DNA of 64,000 nt from CAZRUA01 sp964603125 (GTDB taxonomy: Bacteria > Bacteroidota > Bacteroidia > B-17B0 > Aurantibacillaceae). Within the stretch, counting starts at the first letter, position 1. Each line of letters opens with the position of its first letter. The stretch spans positions 1 through 64,000 of the forward strand of contig CAZRUA010000002.1 of NCBI GenBank assembly GCA_964603125.1, read 5' to 3'. Below the pieces are notes generated by a model. That model was not told where the DNA came from. It saw nothing but the letters and a program-made list of their open reading frames with translations, and did no database searches. Made by a program: the position numbers and the translations under genes. Shown one piece after another: positions 62,001 through 64,000 of the stretch.

Positions 62001-64000
62001 AACAGATGTTAAAGGAGGGCACCAAACGGGTAAAATTGTTTACATCGATTGGCCTTATTGGAGCCGTGCGAACCGCAGTGATAACGAAAACGCTACAATG
62101 TTGAACTTTACAAGCGATAAGGAAAAATACACACGTGGTGAAAATATTAAATTGAGTATTCCATCTCCAGCAAACGGTAAAGCTTTAGTTAGTATTGAAA
62201 ATGGTCAACGTGTGGTACAAAAATTTTGGATCTCTACAACTAAAGGAGAAACAAAATATGAATTTCCAGCAACAGCTGAAATGGCCCCAAATGCTTATAT
62301 ACATGTTACAATGTTACAACCACATTTGGCTACACAAAATGATTTGCCAATACGCATGTATGGTATTGTTCCTATAACTGTTGATGATCCAGAAACACAT
62401 TTGTACCCAATGATTACAATGGCTGATGTTATAAAACCAGAAAGTGTTGCCAATATAATGATTAAAGAAAAAACGGGTAAGGCAATGACTTATACATTGG
62501 CTGTTGTTGATGAAGGCTTGTTAGACTTAACTCGTTTTCAAACACCACAACCACACACAACTTTTTATGCTAAACAAGCACTAGGTGTGCAAACATGGGA
62601 CATGTATGATTTTGTAATTGGCGCTTATGCGGGCAAATTAGATAAGCTTATCAGTATTGGTGGTGATGGTGATGCTGGCGGAGCAAAAGGCACACGAGCC
62701 AATCGATTTAAACCTATGGTAAAATTTATCGGACCATTTACATTGGCAGCTGGTCAACAAAGAAACCACAAAATTGAAATACCTAATTATGTAGGTTCAG
62801 TTAAGGTTATGGTTGTAGCGCAAAACAATGGGTCTTATGGAAATGGTGAAAAAATAGTTGCAGTTCGTAAACCACTTATGCTACTTGCTACATTGCCACG
62901 AGTGCTTGGTCCAGGCGAAACAGTATCATTGCCTGTAGATGTTTTTGCAATGGAGAAGAAAATTGAAAATGTTAAAGTTAGTGTAACAGTAAATGATTTA
63001 CTTGTATTAGATGGTAATGCAGAGCAAAAAATGCAATTCAAATCTATTGGTGATGAAGTGATTAATTTTAAATTAAAGGTGGCGCAAAAAATTGGTTTGG
63101 CTAAAGTGAAAGTAACTGCTACCTGCGGAAATGAAATTGCAACGCAAGAAATTGAATTGGATGTGAGAGCAAGTAATCCATTAGTGTTAAGTACACAAGA
63201 TTTGGTTTTAGAGGCAAATCAAACATTAGATGCTTCAGTTCTTTTTAAAGGTCTTGAAGGAACAAATAAAACTACTATTGAAGTAAGTAATATTCCATCC
63301 ATGGGCTTGCAAACACGTTTAGATTATTTAATACAGTATCCTCATGGTTGTGTTGAACAAACCACATCAGCAGTATTTCCGCAATTGTATGTTGGGAACA
63401 TGATGGAATTAAAAGATAAACAAAAGGAAAATATCTCTAAAAACATAAAAGCTGCAATTAAACGTTTAGTTCATTTTCAAACCAGTAACGGGGGCTTTTC
63501 ATATTGGCCTGGCGAGAATTACGAAAGTGATTGGGGAACAAATTATGCCGGACATTTTTTAATTGAAGCAGAAAAGTTAGGTTATAGTTTACCATTAAAC
63601 ATGAAGACTAAATGGATTAACTATCAAAAGAACGCGGCTAAAAATTGGACGATTAATAAAAATTATTACAGCTCATGGCATTCGGATGAAACGCAACAAA
63701 ATATCCAAGCTTATCGTTTGTTTGTATTAGCAAATTGCAATCAGCCTGAGTTAGGCGCTATGAATCGTTTACGCGAAGAAACTAATTTGTCGCACACAGC
63801 GCAATGGCGTTTAGCAGCAGCATATTATTTAATTGGACAAACTGAGGTTGCCAATAAAATGATTGCCACTTTACCTATCGAAGTAAAAAAATACAATGAG
63901 CTTTCGTATAGTTATGGTTCTGACTTTAGAGATGAAGCTATGATTTTAGAAGCCTTATCAATCATGAAAGAACGAAGCAAAGCAAAGGATTTAGCCAAAA
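59050..64000 (+). CDS. Bacterial alpha-2-macroglobulin (C-terminus cut by window)
   Basis: At least 1650 residues, open at the window end. A lipoprotein-like signal (FSQSCF, Cys 25) would anchor it in the periplasm. It has a Big_5/MG1 N-terminal region, macroglobulin domains (GFLYAERGVWRPGDSIYVNF, the MG3 start), the bait-region part with YTLAVVDEGLLDLTRFQTPQPH, and the thioester motif YPHGCVEQTTS (Cys-Val-Glu-Gln coded at 63349-63360) followed by the alpha/alpha toroid (TSNGGFSYWPG). It traps proteases that enter the periplasm; in many bacteria pbpC lies next to it, but downstream sequence is missing here. An unusual acidic, aromatic segment lies at 60496-60680. ATG at 59050. Confidence 0.93.
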   Translation, partial: MFSNKKSIALKAIIVAFLAVFSQSCFQSKPKIIDVNPAFGAYIAGYTSGMVTRKTTIKVVLVNSPIKRKELIQDSVVSVNTSFAGTEAPAKNIEPAIVLPDSTLLEDIFEFEPEIKGRAVWIDDRTIEFIPNEVLPSKAFYSVDFNLKQVDPSVKSEFKHFKFQFSTYEQNLFVNTNFGLQSYDEFNIEWQSFRGEVTLSDYEDTSLLKKTITANCNGKNLNVQWDYSYNNNSYNFTIDSIKRTENPGALTIAWNGDAIHAAQKGSQMIAVPALGDFNVTSANVEEEANQSVQINFSDPILVNQNFNGIISIDGVDKLTYSVDKNTVNVYLPKRIVGVKELKVTTGVKNFRGFKMNKAYNQTLVFNEPKPQIHIVGKGNILPKSQGLIFPFEAISLNAVDVRVIKIYGNNVHQFLQINNFDETDGLTRVGKIIAEKKIKLDYDKKKNLKEWNTHIIDLAKLIKPEEGAIYRVSIKFEKEYALCDCDTSADENNNDGEYYEYNSSNYDPNWSEEDWWGYGFGGYEDYDYYDEKYNVCDRSYYYGKAQSRNIIASDLGLIYKLDENKTSHAFISNLITAQPIAGAKVEYFDYVKQIIASGTTDANGMLDVKLSRKPFLMVAKKDNQVGYLKLRDGYSNSLSKFDIEGEYVEKGVKGFLYAERGVWRPGDSIYVNFILEDKLKTLPKNYPVKFELQSPSGTVIYQTTKSTNVNGTYDFRTATGIDAETGNYLAIARVGNRDYTQRIKVETIKPNRLKIYFDFKDNFLTESKVDSGAKLSVKWLHGAVAKNLKAQVDVKLSQTETKFDKYPSYIFDSPLRTYYTDASVIFDGNLNEKGEAEIPTNLSVGTAAPGMLRATYITKVFEDGGDFSIDRNTIKYSPYKNYVGLDAPHSKNYDYSLETGNTHQFDLVCLNQNGALNDKVELNVKVYKLGWQWWYEKGDEELSAYLSRSSALVVKDTILNTTKGRAKFNFRVNYPEYGRYLMVATDVKGGHQTGKIVYIDWPYWSRANRSDNENATMLNFTSDKEKYTRGENIKLSIPSPANGKALVSIENGQRVVQKFWISTTKGETKYEFPATAEMAPNAYIHVTMLQPHLATQNDLPIRMYGIVPITVDDPETHLYPMITMADVIKPESVANIMIKEKTGKAMTYTLAVVDEGLLDLTRFQTPQPHTTFYAKQALGVQTWDMYDFVIGAYAGKLDKLISIGGDGDAGGAKGTRANRFKPMVKFIGPFTLAAGQQRNHKIEIPNYVGSVKVMVVAQNNGSYGNGEKIVAVRKPLMLLATLPRVLGPGETVSLPVDVFAMEKKIENVKVSVTVNDLLVLDGNAEQKMQFKSIGDEVINFKLKVAQKIGLAKVKVTATCGNEIATQEIELDVRASNPLVLSTQDLVLEANQTLDASVLFKGLEGTNKTTIEVSNIPSMGLQTRLDYLIQYPHGCVEQTTSAVFPQLYVGNMMELKDKQKENISKNIKAAIKRLVHFQTSNGGFSYWPGENYESDWGTNYAGHFLIEAEKLGYSLPLNMKTKWINYQKNAAKNWTINKNYYSSWHSDETQQNIQAYRLFVLANCNQPELGAMNRLREETNLSHTAQWRLAAAYYLIGQTEVANKMIATLPIEVKKYNELSYSYGSDFRDEAMILEALSIMKERSKAKDLAK

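Overview
The window is a low-GC chromosome segment from a member of the Bacteroidota. The evidence is the gene content: two giant cell-surface proteins with type B type IX secretion (T9SS) sorting domains, a SprB-repeat adhesin, a PorP/SprF protein and a PorE-like TPR/PD40/OmpA protein. Promoters of the TTTG-N19-TAnnTTTG kind and weak ribosome binding sites agree. The class cannot be fixed from this window. A futalosine-pathway gene (mqnC) shows that menaquinone is probably made by that route. No rRNA, tRNA, CRISPR array, insertion sequence or prophage was seen, and no gap between genes exceeds 300 bases.

Layout. 1-3326 (minus): a FlaA1/CapD-type membrane sugar dehydratase followed by a TPR-membrane-SpoIIE phosphatase cut by the window edge. 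3403-5890 (plus): a leucine-rich-repeat protein and a DUF2807/beta-barrel protein. 5968-8172 (minus): the PorE-like protein. 8243-11889 (minus): the pepA - unknown - pdxA operon. 11971-13098 (plus): mqnC. 13271-18329 (plus): a small exported protein and a 1556-residue PKD-repeat T9SS protein. 18405-32144 (minus): a tightly packed 15-gene surface-glycan operon. 32360-40597 (plus): a thioredoxin-fold protein without its cysteines and a 2570-residue SprB-repeat T9SS protein. 40665-42117 (minus): a SUI1-family factor and a TPR protein. 42171-54533 (plus): an M61 peptidase, small membrane proteins, a YyaL-type protein, a DUF3052 protein, a VOC protein, a large PD40/beta-barrel protein, a half-size TauE-like protein and an M20 amidohydrolase. 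54699-56639 (plus): rpmH, rocD and a small membrane protein. 56640-56852: an intergenic repeat with a perfect 26-bp inverted repeat. 56853-58878 (minus): obg and a PorP/SprF protein. 59050 to the end (plus): a bacterial alpha-2-macroglobulin cut by the window edge.

How the genes work together. The central operon looks like a pathway for an unusual glycan. A WlbA/WlbB/WlbC-like trio (dehydrogenase, acetyltransferase, aminotransferase) would make a 3-acetamido sugar. A second aminotransferase, an epimerase, a methyltransferase, a GT2 transferase and a GT-C transferase add to it. In the middle lies a small acyl-assembly set: acyl-AMP ligase, KAS III, metallo-beta-lactamase-fold hydrolase, SDR reductase, acyl carrier protein and GNAT acyltransferase. 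I infer that it builds a short hydroxyacyl chain on its own carrier protein and transfers it to an amino sugar. A 351-residue gene with no family I recognise sits between the two halves. On both sides the operon is bounded by a pair consisting of a small exported protein and a giant T9SS adhesin, and the two adhesins end in terminators with the same stem core. T9SS cargo is known to be anchored to A-LPS in Porphyromonas, so a link between this glycan and the two adhesins is a testable idea. It is not shown by the sequence.
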